In this document: positions 11,086 through 22,937 of the stretch, piece after piece
How positions within the stretch are numbered: position 1 is the stretch's first letter
Layout of the letters: each line of letters opens with the position of its first letter
Translations under genes and position numbers: made by a program
Source: Gracilaria caudata
Taxonomy: Eukaryota; Rhodophyta; Florideophyceae; Gracilariales; Gracilariaceae
Direction: 5' to 3'
NCBI GenBank assembly: GCA_030374735.1
Contig: JASCIV010000051.1
Span: 1-59,776 of the forward strand
Length of the DNA stretch: 59,776 nucleotides
The notes under the pieces: generated by a model
Database searches by the model: none
Told to the model about the DNA's origin: nothing
The model's input: only the letters and a program-made list of their open reading frames with translations

Positions 11086-14000
11086 GAGGTCGTGTTAGTG
11101 GCGGCGCTTCGCTGCAAATGCTCTCAATATGCGTTATCTGACGGAAAGCTTCAGGTCACTCTCCACATGATCAGACATTTTGCATATACATGCCGAGAAA
11201 CCCATCCCTCGAAAGTACGTTCTTTGTGACAAGGCTGTAGAATACTGTTAGCAATGGAGCTGTATTTCCGGAAACGTATTCGTTATCTTTCACCCATGAC
11301 TGGTGTATTGGATATCAGAGAAGGGATGGACGAGAACTTCTAGTGGTCAGGGGGAAAAGCTTCACAGACACGCGGGCATAACACCTCAACGGGCAAATGA
11401 AAACGTGTTCCTCTCGCTGCACGGAATGAAACTGAACAACGACGGAACGCACAACCCTCGCATGAGTGCGCGGAGAAGACCTAGGAGACGCCTCCGCAGC
11501 AAGAGGAGAACAACTGTACGTAAGCTACCGCAACGGCTGCAGCGCGTCGACTTCAAGTCGATATCATGCCATCAACGAATCCCTTCCAAAATCGCGCTGT
11601 ACATTTGACGCGCTACACGCCATCACTTGTAACGGAAACATTCGCGTCAGTGCAAGATGCGTCGAAGATCCTACTTAGTTCGTGGTGGAATAGTTTGCGT
11701 CCGCCAGTGCAGGAGTGGACGCGCACGTTGGGGTTTGTGATGCCCTTCATGGTACGCGCGGCCAGGGCAAGGTTCTGTTGGCACTAGGATAGGAGGGGGC
11801 GTAGAGCGACACAGAACTAAGCAAGGTGAGAAAGATGAGAATCGATATAAGAGCGCGAGCTTCGGACGGATATGGCCATGGATGTAGGGCAGGCGTTGTC
11901 GATTTCGGGCGATCACAGTGGGCGGTATGTGCACCTGCATGGATATCGTAATGGCCTCATTAAATTCTGTAGTGGCCGAAATACTGCGCATCTTCCAGAT
12001 GATCTGTATTGTGTCCACAATCGGGACTACGTAAGGTTTTGTCCTGAAAATTATCATATTACGATGGATTCAAATTACCTCTTCATTCTAGCTCATAGTA
12101 GACGGCCAGACATTCTCAATATTTTGATGTGCAAAATATTCTTTTGATTTAATTACGACACAAATTTGGTCATATTCTGTCCAGAATCACGGTTCATAGG
12201 GGGCAGCTGCGCCTCGAAAATGCGGTTTTGCAGTAAGCAAAGAAAGCATGTCTTGTAAATGGGCGCGCACTACGCGAATCCTCGTCTAGACTGGATACCG
12301 CAAGACCTCGCTTTGAAGTTCAAAGCATCCTTCAGGGTGACACAAACCTCTACAATATCGAAGTTTATCCCAAGTCGGGATTTTTTAACACGAAGGCAAC
12401 TGGGAAGCCTTGTAGTACAACTCTTCTGAGCGACGTGCGTGAGGACGATGATGTAGAGGGGATCAACGGGATTTAGGAAAAATGTTACCATCCCGAGCCG
12501 ATGGCATTAGCTGGAAAAAACGAACACAGCGGGATCCGTGCCTTACCGCCGCACCAGTCGCAATTACGAACGGCGCAAAGCGCTTTCGGGGGCTGTGGAC
12601 ATGGCTGCGGCATTGGTTCAGTTTAGGTAGCTGAAGGTAGTTCGCAAATATTTGCCCAATAAATGAGCCACACTGCCCTCTTATTTGCCTGAAGAACATG
12701 TCGGAGAAGCGCAACACCCCAAAACCAGAAAGTGCGTACGTGATAAAAGATACAAGCCTCCTGCTTCTTCCTGCACAGCGCCTTTATGCAGAAGGAATCT
12801 CCCCGAGCATGCCCCATGATTGAAGGGCGTACCTCTCCGTCGGCAACAACGTCAGTCTCAACCACCATAGCGCTTCATTCGCCGTACTTATGCCCATTCA
12901 ATGACCTAAGAACGAGGTCTGGGTATGCGTGATGGTGCATGATATGCGAGATGGCTCTAGCTGTTTTGCATGCAACATTAAGATCCGTAGCGTCCTTGAG
13001 ATATTGTGGGTTATGGATCTATGTTCCGTGAAGTATGAGAACACCCATGCCGTGCGCATGGAAGCAACTTTGTACCAAATGGAAAGTTGCTATTGGATGT
13101 TAGCAGAGAATCACAGGGAACATTTGGAGAAGATTGGGAGTATCAAAACCCATGATTAACGTCTTTGGCCAATTATTGCCTGCTTGCTGCGAGTTACTGC
13201 ATTGCTCCAAACATATCGGCGTCTTTCGCTATATCCAACTGCATGGAAACGGTGCGGCACTAAACGTATCAGAGTGGTGTGTCTGGAATCCTAGCTGGGT
13301 GTGATTGGCAGCTCTCCAGTCGCCCATACACGAAAAGCCACGTGAAGCGCATATCCCTTGCATGCAAACTCCGACTTCGGAACAACAGTGCCCACCCCCT
13401 GTCGCCAAGTAAATTCAATGTGAACGCTGGACTGCTACCTGGTTTTTAAAAACCTTTCATACTACTTCTATACTTTTGCTCGACGGGTACATAACTGACT
13501 GGCACTATGCACGGAGCTTTTCTCGATGAACCGGCAACTTGAGATCTGAGTGTGGCACCCTTCCGCAGATTCACGCCAGTATTTTTCGACACCTCTGACA
13601 AAAATATCCGTTGCGGGTCAATTCAGACAAGAGAATCTCATCCTTTGACTGTGCAAGACTACCGCCATAGTATGCTTCACACGGCAGATAAGTAGACTTT
13701 TGCTGTCACGAAGCTCGGTGTGATTGCTCCCATGGGTTGGATTAATCCAACTGAGAGTTTGAGGTTTCTTTGTCAGAAGACGATGTTGGCCACTCCTTGT
13801 GTCGCCGTGGTTCCCCTGAAACCTGAAAGATTTTGGAAACGTTTCTGCTATATCATATGGCGACTGCCATTGTCGGCGGATATTCAAGGATGTGTGTGTA
13901 CCTATTGGCATTCTTCTTATGGGGAATCAAACTTGCGTTTGCAAGTCATCACAGAGTTCTTTTCAAAAGGGTGTTATTTCTATGAAGAAATTCAGCGATA

Positions 14001-14143
14001 CAACGAGGGAATCAAATAGTTTGAGGTATTTGTCAAACAGAACACTTTCTACCTCAGACTTGTGAAATCCGCTGTGACTTGCTCGTGCATTGCTCATGTT
14101 GGAAATCAGAAAGCGGCGTATCTAAGGCGCTCGAGCAAAAAGC
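11086..14143. other. 3 kb without a recognised gene
   Basis: Only short open frames occur here on both strands (up to 128 codons at 11671-12057, - strand). I examined the frames near 11300-11700, 12460-12870 (-), 12930-13160 and 13620-14020; none carries a motif or matches another part of the window. Base composition changes little from its neighbours. It may be decayed beyond recognition. Confidence 0.4.
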
Positions 14144-17100
14144 ATGGTTTCGATCTCATTGCTTTTGACGCTACTCAGTTTCTTCTTTGACGCTGGGACT
14201 ACAACACCATTCGTTTCTTCCGCCAACACTCGAGTCTTATCGACAACTCGGGATATTTACCCCCGTTAGAATATTTGTTGAGTCCCAGAGTGAGGTGAGT
14301 TTTGTCCTGGTCATTTGGAAGTCAGATGGGGTGGTTGTGAGTTTGATTTTTAGGCCTCCAAGTGGATCTTCCCCGGAAGAATTCGTTCCTAGCTTTGGTC
14401 CCGAATCATCTGCCGTGTTGTGTAACGACTCTTGTACGATCACCAATACGGTATCTAAAATTGCTGCACGGATGCCACCGCCGTCAACACTACCGTTGCC
14501 TCTACCTTGGAAGGGTTTCCGGCCACGACTTTATGTTCGCTGACGGCTACCTTGGGTGCCCGACAACTTTTTCATTTTGAGTCGGATGAAGTTCCTGTAA
14601 ATGTCTATGGAATTGTGCTTTACGAGCTTGATGAAAACGGTGAAGTTCCGAGAACGCTAGAATTATATCGGGATATGCCAATTCTCATGAACTTGAAACT
14701 TAATGACCGAGAAGATCAGGGTGTTCGAGAGATTCAGTCGTATAGAGTGCTACCGGATAATATCATCTTCGAAGGCTCGATTGGAACATCTTTTCTCAAC
14801 TTGACGTCAGTATCTGTCATTGCCGACGACCAAGTATTCTGGTTCGACATATCCACATTTTCAATTACTGGAAGCTCTTATTGTTCCTCTGGGATAGTCT
14901 TGGATAATCCTACTCAGTGTGGACTAAGTTTCGCTGCTGGGGTGAGGATGTGTTTTAAGGCACGATTTCGTCCGTAAAAGTCAGTTAAGTTCACGCTGCA
15001 ACTAAATTAGGACTCGATCAGTACAAGGGACGAACCGTACGAACAAACTGTCTCCTTCAGCATGGTAGGGCGAGCACCTCCAGTAATCACGCGTATCTCC
15101 AAACTGTCGAATTACCAGATTCTTCCGTGCGGGGTTGAAATATTGAACATAACTGGGCAGAATTTCCGATTTAGTGACAAAAGTGAACTTCTAGTCAGCA
15201 ATGAAGATGGATCCGTTTCGCTTTGGCCTGAAGTTGAAGACTTGTTTTCGCACAATGAAGGATAAGATGTCTCATTCTTATCCGTCGAGAGCCCTGGAGT
15301 CGTGTCCTTCAATGTCATATATTTCTATGGATCTGAATCAGAAAACGCTGTTACCCTGCAGGATGATACTCTCCTGAAGATTACATTCAGCACTCCTCCC
15401 GTACTGCTAAGCCTAGCTTCTAATGTTACAGAGCCGGAAAGTGGCACAAGAATCATCCTGAATGGTATTTTGGGTGGATTCAAGACTTCCAACTTCGTAA
15501 GGGTTGGTAGATTTGATGCTCGCGAAAGTGATGGCGAAATCGCTGAAGATGGAAGTCTGGCTTTTCTTACACCTTCTTTATAATCGCTGGGGAAGCAGTT
15601 CAAATACGACGAATTCGTAGCGGTATGTGAAGAAGGTTCTGAGTCTCTACCCTTCATATAAAACATGGCTCCAAAGTGCTTATCACAGCTGCTGATAGTA
15701 GCAAAAAGGATGACAGCTCGTACGTGATACCATACGACGGAGAAGTTATCTTCGTTGCCGAGGTTTCGGCTAACAACGTTAACGCAACATATCTCTGGAG
15801 TTTGGTGAATGCTGATGGGACTCGGTTTCTCTGGAGAACTCTTACGGAAGAGGCATATTTCTGTGAAGCTGTCCGAGATCATGGTTGCTTCACGTCGTTG
15901 ATTTCGGGGGTTAGCAACGTTGCCGGGATAGTCGTGTCTACAACTGATTCTGACACGTCAGAGGAGGTGCAGCTTCTCATTGATAGGACTCAGTCATATG
16001 TGGCAAACCTCAGCCGGATTAGCAAAGATGTGACAAGAATATATAGCCCCAATCACATATTTCCTGCTATGGACCTGATATTCTATCTTTTACTTGTGAC
16101 AGAGAGTCTTTTTGATGACGAGTCAACTCCTTTCGCCGCTTTAAGGCATGCCGAAACTGCGATCGAAATCACAGAAGACAGCGAGATATAAGCACTGGTT
16201 AGTGTCTCTCTTGTTGAAAAGGTATCTACTATTGCCAGCATATCACTCGCTGTTGCTTTCAACGTCGGACAGAAGGAACTTCAGGAAGGAGACTGTGTCA
16301 AGAACCAAGTTCTATTCGGAGAGCTTTTGGTATCCTACTGCCGAAAAGTATCGCATCCGTGAGGTCACAGCAAGAGAGCCGTAAATTATTCGGAATTAAG
16401 TCAACTGCTCTACGAGAATCTGACATTAATAGGCAGATCCGTACCATATCTTCAAACACAGAGGCTCCTCCAGTTGAGCTTCATCTCCAAGCTTCTCGTA
16501 ATGTCGATCAAGTGAATGAAGTGGTTGAATTGTCAGAGATACAAAGAAAGCTGTGTCCAAAAATTATACCGGATCTTTCTTCCAGACGAGTTGTAGTAAC
16601 AATCATCGTCATCCCCGAAAAATCACTGGCGGCTAGAGGACTATTGCTAGATGAGGAAAACCGAGTTACGCAGAACCCGGTTCTTAAAGCTCGTTGACTT
16701 GAAACAGACGAGATTCCCCCAAAATGCTTTAAAATAACTATGAAGATTGTATCGAGCTCGATTGAATCCTCGGGTGATATTAAGGCTGGGATTGTTCGAA
16801 ATGACGGTTCTGTTTCTGTTAATTTCTATGATGTCGACGATTGCTTCATCTTGCGAACAGACGAGGAAGACGTAGTTTCCATAACAGGTACTATAATTAC
16901 TATACTGACCAAGAATCAAGGGCAAATAGTTGCTGGTGCCCCGAAGGAGAGAATTGCTGGTCCTGTTATTGACGACATACGGGGAGATAGACTGCGAGAG
17001 ATTGGTTTGGTTGGCGCAGCGACTGGCATCGGAGTAGGCTTTCTGATGGGAGCCATACAGATTATGTGGCTTGCCGCAACTCACTTTGTCGTCACCGCTC

Positions 17101-17156
17101 CTGTCGCTGGGATAGAGAATTACTGGGAATTAGTGAAACGTAACGCATCCCTCTAA
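14144..17156 (+). pseudogene. Large secreted or membrane protein with TIG-like segments
   Basis: Remains of a protein of roughly 1000 residues. It starts at an ATG at 14144 followed by a hydrophobic core of about 15 residues (LLLTLLSFFFDAG), a likely signal peptide. Many Ser, Thr and Asn residues and spaced cysteines (SSAVLCNDSCTITN) suggest an extracellular protein. Near 15075 PPVITRISKL followed by VEILNITGQNF resembles an IPT/TIG immunoglobulin-like domain; near 15390 PPVLLSLASN may be a second. At 15750 EVIFVAEVSANN and YLWSLVN recall REJ or PKD-type domains. The C-terminal frame 16740-17156 ends with a hydrophobic stretch of about 25 residues (IGVGFLMGAIQIMWLAATHF), a likely membrane anchor. 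About ten frame changes and stops separate these pieces. The family is inferred; function unknown. Confidence 0.6.
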
Positions 17157-17159
17157 ACA

Positions 17160-17866
17160 ATGGAAAAAGGCCCGGCTGGTACTGCAAAGGGCCGGAAAAC
17201 GTTCCAAATGTACGGGCAGGTGCCAGTGAACGGCCGCGCATTGGCCTTGTGACACAGCTCAATTTTTTGGATTTGTTTAATCCGGACGGGACATGTCCGG
17301 CTGGAGGTCAACGGATTTCCATTGGGCACGAAACAGCCGACTTCATTTCCATGCGTATGCTCTCGCACCTCGTGCGGCCACCTGGAAGTCATGGCCATGC
17401 AAACAAACTTTTCAAAGATGAGAACCATTTACAAGGGTTCAAGGGTACTGGCGGTACGAGGGACGGTCCCAACCCACCGCAAGCTCGCTCTTCTCACACA
17501 GTTGCAAGACGCTAGCCCCAAGACCTTCGTAATCACTGCCCAGCGCCTGCGGTATGCGGAGGGGCTGCTCAACCGCACAGTGTGCGTACCATCGACGACG
17601 TGAAGTCGCTGGAGAACGCCCGCGCCAAGCCGGAAGAGCAGTGGTCATCTACAGTGAGGCACTGGCTACCATCGTATTCATGTCCCATCGGTATGCAACT
17701 GAGTGACCCAAACAATCAGCCGTTGAGCCCTCCACGGCCATCCCAAAGCACCCGAAAAATGTCCTCTCTCACGATCGCCATCGCCTTCATCATCATTGTT
17801 TGTTCGTTCTTCGCAGGGCAGGGCCCCCAACAGTTTTTTGCACGACAACCATTTAATGGAAAGAGT
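17160..17866. other. Unassigned stretch containing repeat family member A
   Basis: Contains a diverged repeat (17215-17345) also found inverted at 45895-46000. Two further plus-strand frames (17322-17603 and 17582-17896) include a hydrophobic segment (SLTIAIAFIIIVCSFFAG) but no known motif. On the - strand this stretch lies directly downstream of the PNKP remnant and could hold its lost C-terminal sequence, though I recognise none. Confidence 0.4.
17215..17345 (+). repeat. Diverged repeat, copy A (pairs with 45895-46000)
   Basis: A stretch of about 95 bases, including CAATTTTTTGGATTTG and GTCAACGGATTTCC, matches the reverse complement of 45895-45990 at roughly four of five bases. In one frame both copies encode FLDL, then DG.C..G.QRIS.G.ETA.F. 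This suggests a shared coding ancestor, either a gene family or a mobile element. Confidence 0.6.
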
Positions 17867-18464
17867 TCAAAGCCTGTACTGCTCTGGATTGCGTAATGTA
17901 AGGCCGATTTTGATGCTGAAACGGAGATCAAAGTCAGAAAAGTCAGCATTTTGACCTAGACGCGCTTTTCTCCCTGCTGCGCCACCCACGTAAAAAGCTT
18001 TCATTGCGCGTCGATGCAGAGCCGATGAAGTGCACAAACTCTTCCCAAATGCCCATGGCTCGTTTGCGATAATTGTCCTTTGCGGTGGACACAAACACGG
18101 CAATTTCCCATTTGAAAGCGGCCCAGATGCCATCCGCAACCGAGTTGACAAACGATTCGCCGAAACGCCCGTTGCTCACCCCCGCTTGATTGGTAGCAAT
18201 GACCAGCACGTGACTCTCCTCAGCCAGCGCGGCGAACAGAGGCTGTACCTGCGCAATTAACAGACGCCAGTTGTTGGGACTCTTCGGGAACGTGGTACGC
18301 GATTTGGTGGTTATGGGCGTGCTGTCGGGGTCGAGCCCGGCGATCTTCAACCTGTTGGCGCTTTGAAACGGGCGTTTTCCATTCCTCCATGAACTGGGTT
18401 CGAATCGCATGCCCTTGACCGAATCCAACCACATACTATGTGTCGGAGCGGGGTGCAAGGGCAT
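17867..18464 (-). pseudogene. PNKP: Polynucleotide kinase 3'-phosphatase (PNKP), phosphatase domain remnant
   Basis: Remnant of the HAD-type 3'-phosphatase domain of the DNA end-repair enzyme PNKP, a nuclear protein. Reading down the - strand: W..G.......RLKIAGLDPDSTPITTKS, where the family has FDLDGTLI; FPKSPNNWRLL; LVIATNQAGVSNG; and MGIWEEFVHFI. In another frame the segment FYVGGAAGRKARLG, then DFSDFDLRFSIKIGL and NPEQYRL, completes the domain. Both catalytic aspartates of the DxD motif remain, but the residues around them have changed (Leu to Pro twice), as expected in an unconstrained gene. One frameshift lies near 18040. No FHA or kinase domain is visible. The 5' end abuts a LINE fragment on the opposite strand. 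Confidence 0.8.
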
Positions 18465-19640
18465 TTGCCGACGATATTATACTCATGGCGAAGACCGATT
18501 GCGGTCTACAGCAACTCCTGGACATATGCGGTAGTTGGGGAGAGGAAATGCGAATGCCATGGAACACTTCAAATGGCAAATCCATGGCATTAAAACTACT
18601 GGAAAACCAAACACACTCAATGAAGTTCAAGTTTTCAGGTGATGAACTAAGTGTGGTTGGTAGCGCAGTTTACCTGGGAGTGTCTCTGGACACTACTGGG
18701 GTAACCACGGACAAGCATTTGAAGCGATTGATTAGTGCGCAACGTCGGCTTGGAAGCCTGGCGATTGCGGGGCTACACCGCAATGGATTCGACACGCGAA
18801 TCTGTGTACGGTTGTACAGAGTATTTGTGAGGTCTGTTTACGAATATGCACTGCATCTCGTGCCACTCACTCCGCATCTACAAATGGCGATTGTGAAATT
18901 GGGAGCCATTTTCTTCAAACTTGTTCTTGGAAAGATGGCCTCTCGGTTTGGAACATACCGAGTGCCGATGATGAGGGCGCTTTTTCGACTGGAGTCGGCC
19001 GCATTACGGAGAGTAGTGCTTGCGACCAAACATCTGCGACACTATGAATTGTGTCAAAAAAGGCGCTAGGTCTTGATTGTGGAGATAAATCCCGAGCGGT
19101 GAAGGTGAACAGAGCATGTCGTCAACTGTCTCTGTTCACCTCGTATCAATCAATATGTACGTTGCTAGCAGATATGAATAACGCAGCTACTACTGGAATA
19201 GAATCACTTCGACACCGAGAGTGGAAACTCGCATCTGCAAGAAGGGTCCGCAAGATCCCATGTGGAGCGAAGGGAGCATTTCCGCCTATTCTTCGGTTGA
19301 CGAAAACATCACACCGCCACATGGGTATTCGATGGTACTTCAAAGAATTCCCAGCAAACCCAACTGAAACTCACAATATTCTGGGAAATAAGTACTGGAG
19401 GTATGGAAGGCTGAAAGTGCTGCTTGGAATAGAAGAATGGTCGCCAACTGAGAAGAAGGAGGCGACCGATATACTTGACATGTTAGAAGAGAAACTGGTG
19501 TAGCGCTCCAGATGTATGTGAAAAAGTACACTCTAGTCGACTAGTGTAGGGAACCAGATGAATGTGTTACTCTGCTGCTCTACATGGGACCTTGAGAACA
19601 TTATAAATAAACTGCATTTGATCGAAAAACAAAAACAAAT
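18436..19640 (+). mobile_element. LINE (non-LTR retrotransposon) fragment, 5' truncated
   Basis: End of a reverse transcriptase of the LINE type. It begins almost at the catalytic motif, FADDIILMAKT, and continues with YLGVSLDTTGV, the thumb-like region SVYEYALHLVPLTP, and a C-terminal domain through TAG at 19503. The two frames (18440-19069 and 19051-19503) overlap by one frameshift. Everything upstream of the FADD motif is absent, typical of 5' truncation at insertion. An A-rich stretch near 19625-19640 may be the tail. The left end lies at the PNKP 5' end, so this insertion may have broken that gene. No clear target-site duplication seen. Confidence 0.7.
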
Positions 19641-20390
19641 CCAACCACACGCCCTCTCGCAGCGGTTTGGAACGACGTGAGTGCTTTGCATCGGAGCCCT
19701 CTGCTTTTTTGCCTTCCGCGATCTTTGCCATCGCGTTCAACGTGGATTGGCGCAGACTTTTGTTGGCCTGCAAACGCTGTTGCATCGGCATTTGGGGTGT
19801 GGAAGCGACTGAATGCTTTGCGCGACGCAGGTGACTTGAACGCTTTCTGGTGCATGAAGAGAGCAAAGAGCGCGATGCTGTCTCCCGTGCGAAGGGCTTT
19901 GTGAGTGCTCGCTGAGGTACGTAAGTGAGCAAACGAGCACCAAGACGGTGTAGGCGGTGTTGACACATAGCTGTTTCACCACCTGCTGCAATTGTTCACT
20001 TCGCGCCAAATCTTTTAGCAGATGTGATAAGGTTATCTGTGATTCAGAGACGAGTCCTTTGAGACCGAATTGAACACGCCAGACACGGCTTCTACGTGTG
20101 ACCCTCATCACTTCACCGAGTGGCATTTAATATTCCGGACCCGATACCTTTGGTATCGAAAGTAATATTAAGCATGCAGGCCAGTACAAGAGTAGAAGCA
20201 CACTCGTACGGGCTGAATTAACACTGCTGAGGACGCAACGAAAGCGGTATATAAACATTTGGAAATCATTCCTGATGGTGTTAAGGGCAATGGTCCAGGG
20301 CAAATGGAAAGAGCTCACGTGCAGGCGTACAGTCCCAATCCTTGATAGACCGGATGTGAAACACGAAGACCATTTCTTGTCACCCCATCT
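19641..20390. other. Unassigned, possible - strand gene remnant
   Basis: On the - strand three overlapping frames (19567-19968, 19601-19966, 19737-20126) read like one broken protein, with LARSEQLQQVVKQL, a hydrophobic AYTVLVLVCSLTY and a basic region NAMAKIAEGKKAEGSD. No family recognised. From 20130 to 20390 the plus strand holds one 80-codon stretch without a stop, RAELTLLRTQRKRY, also unassigned. Confidence 0.3.
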
Positions 20391-20393
20391 TTG

Positions 20394-21627
20394 TCATCCG
20401 AAAAAGTGCCAAGGTCGTGGCGAAGAATGGTGATTTCTCTCAATATTGTTCTCGAATATCATTGCCGTAGACCCGCCCCCACCATTGCAGATTCCAGCCA
20501 TTCCAACGTTAGATTTCGTGTGCATCATGACATGGAGCAGCGTGACTGCTATTTGCGCCCCACTACACCGCATGGGGTGACCCAAGCTCACCGCACCTCC
20601 AAACAGGCTCACTCTATTTTCTGGCAACGCCAAAATCATTGAATTCGCTAGAACCACCACGGAAAACGCCTCGTTCAACTCAAACACATGCACTTCGTCC
20701 ATTGTTTTGCTTGCGCGTTTTTACGCTTTTGGAAAAAACAGTGATGGTGCATTGGGGAACTGATCTGGCTCCAGTTCAACGTCGGCAAACTCGCGTATGG
20801 TGGCGACAACAGGCAAGCAGAGTTCGGCGGCTTTCCATCTTTGATGAAATATGCTAGCATCCACTTCATAGTTGACGCATCAATCCGGAAATATTACTCA
20901 TCACGCTGCACGCAAATCTCTTTCCCCCGTTCATTTTTGACGACTGGCACAACTTGGGAGTAGAATGCCTGATCAGTCCATGCTTTTGATTGACGATGGC
21001 TTTCTTTCGCGTGTTTATCTCGCATTTCTCGAGTTATGCCATGACGTTTTGAACAGCTTTCTGCGCACATTCCCACAGTGTCCTGATTATACGGATCAAG
21101 TAACCTGTCTTGTTGCAGGCCGTCTACGAACTGCCCGCTGCCGAAGCAGTAGCGAAAGCGACTCTTTGGAACGTATAATGGGACTCTCGACATACTCTCC
21201 ATTCCCCCTGCTACGAAAACATCTGCTCGGCTAAGGATTATGTCTTTTGCAACCATAGATACAGCATTCAGTCCAGAAGTGCACACTTTGGTCACCGTGG
21301 TACACAGGCAGGAAACGGGTAAACCTGCACTCAGTGCTGCCTGTTACGCTGGAGCTTGTCGAAGACCCGCAGAAGAAACGTTTCCCATATAATATGCATC
21401 TACATCACATGCACGGACGCCGGCCTTCTTCAATGCGCCTGCAATAAAACGTTAGTCTCGATCTGGCAGAAATGTGTCGCGCTAAACCACACGCACCTTC
21501 AATAGCAATGGAGCTTAGTTTTGTTGCACAACACTTTTTCAAGTGAACCATCATATGAGGCAATTGAAGTTCAAGCCGCTCCGAACACCACCACTTCATT
21601 CAAAGTGTCCCTAATCTCTGTGTTCAT
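20394..21627 (-). pseudogene. Acetyl-CoA C-acetyltransferase (thiolase II)
   Basis: Broken thiolase, which joins two acetyl-CoA to acetoacetyl-CoA (or the reverse); location unknown. The ATG at 21627 leads into EVVVFGAA, a TGA where the family has Arg, then TSIASYDGSLEK. After a one-base shift, ATKLSSIAIEG joins across a 58-nt intron to ALKKAGVRACDVDAYYMGNV. Then LSAGLPVSCLCTTVTKVC carries the acylated cysteine, followed by AGGMESMSRVPLY. The C-terminal part has ELNEAFSVVVLA, FGGAVSLGHPMRCSGAQ with the catalytic histidine, and GICNGGGGSTAM with the second cysteine. All catalytic residues survive although the gene has stops (TGA, TAA near 21345) and frameshifts. The length is normal for the family. 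It lies tail-on to the LINE region, unrelated in function. Confidence 0.9.
21439..21496 (-). other. Spliceosomal intron in thiolase remnant (58 nt)
   Basis: On the - strand it starts GTGCGT, has CTAAC about 12 nt before the 3' border, and ends TTGCAG. Splicing joins SSIAIE|GALKKAG in exact register with the thiolase family. Confidence 0.85.
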
Positions 21628-22350
21628 CTTTCGGCTCTTGCACGAGTGCGACTTTTATGGTCTTGGATCGCACTGCTACGGTCGTCGAGTTGCAGAAACT
21701 GAACCAGAACTGCGCCCGAGGCTATAATTAATACTTTAGCTTTGCATTGGAGGAAGGATTCAGAAACCAGATATTTACCAAGCATTTTGGGTGATGAGTT
21801 TGTTTCCACAGCAAAGGTCTATAGTGACGAGCTTTAAAACGTTCCGAACCAGTACGACGAATTGTTTTCAATGACGTCAAACGGGTGACGTGCAGTGGAG
21901 AGAAACGCCAGGAAAGACGGACCCAGAACCTCATGACGATTGCGGACGGAATAAATGCCGCGATGCGTTCGGAGATTCTCGCACCGTTGCACATCAAAAG
22001 GAACTGGTCAGAGGTTGGGGCCCGAAGTACTCCTGTATCTGTGAGAGAGTTCTTTGTATGCAGCAGATAGAAGGGAACGCTAATTTTCCCTTGTACTGTC
22101 GTACCATTGCGCTTGAAAAGTGTAAAAGGATTCCATGTCTTCGGGATTTCCCACTCCAGAAGAAATCCATTGACGTTCAGAGAGCACATTCTGGTGACCA
22201 CGTGTTTTGGCTTTTTGCGATTAGACATAGCTCTTCTCCAAAACTACCGAAGCTACTTTGCAATTTGCTCACTTATATCAATTCTCTGGTTTTGTCAGAT
22301 GCCGAGCAGATCTTCTATGAGCTGCGAATTCACATCTGATCGCTTCTCCT
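21628..22350. other. Two overlapping opposite-strand frames, no recognised gene
   Basis: Between the divergent thiolase and methyltransferase genes. A - strand frame of 166 codons (21728-22228) overlaps a plus-strand frame of 149 codons (21890-22339). Neither shows a known motif, and at most one can be real. The region would also hold the promoters of both flanking genes, but no specific element is evident. Confidence 0.35.
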
Positions 22351-22937
22351 ATGGCAAAGGATGGATTGACGACAGTTGCATGTACTGCTGGCATTCTCGC
22401 TCTGGTGACCGCTGCATTTCTTCGAACTTTCTCAGAAGCACCATATGTGGCATCGTCCAATTTGGCGCGCCTCACGATTCTCCGATTTCTCCAAGAAGAA
22501 ACTTTAAGAGGAGAAGGATTCGATAAATTGCACCACGCCTAATTGATCTGGGAGCTGGTTCTGGGGGGCTTCTTCTTGACGCTGCAGAGGAGGGGTGGAT
22601 AGCAAAAGGTGCTGAGCTGAGTGTATGGCTGGTTTTGACAGCCAAATGGCGTGCATAGAGGAGAGGCCTATCTACGAGAGCTACAGTAGAATGGCGTGAC
22701 ATTTGGACCGTGAATATGAACGAATTCGATGCTGTGGCTGTCTTTGGAGTGCCAAGCACCATGAAGAGGGTTGGGTTGAAAGTGCTCGAGGAAGCAAGCA
22801 GTGAGTGTGTGTTATGTCCTAATAAATTTCAGATCCCCGGGCAGGAAGGAAGGAAAGCTGGTGATGTTTGGTTCTATAGAGTCAGTGAGCAAAGGCTGCA
22901 GGCAAGCAGTATCGTGTCTAACGAGGCTCGACTTTGA
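22351..22937 (+). pseudogene. ATPSCKMT/FAM173-like protein lysine methyltransferase
   Basis: Remnant of the FAM173 family, small mitochondrial SAM-dependent enzymes that methylate a lysine of ATP synthase c-subunit in animals. The ATG at 22351 starts a membrane segment (VACTAGILALVTAAFLRTF) followed by APYVASSNLARLTILRFL, matching the family PYV.S motif. After a frame change near 22541, LIDLGAGSGGLLLDAAEEG is the SAM-binding motif I, then KGAELSVWLVL. A TAG near 22650 interrupts. VEWRDIW and FDAVAVFGVPSTM give the post-motif region, and a last part CVLCPNKFQIPGQEG..DVWFYR closes the fold. The length, about 190 residues, is normal. Two lesions only, one of the least damaged genes here. Confidence 0.85.

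Noticed and set aside
22800..22835. Intron in the ATPSCKMT remnant (GTGAGT to TTTCAG)
   Set aside because: Only about 32 nt, and its translation fits the expected beta strand of the methyltransferase, so it is coding.
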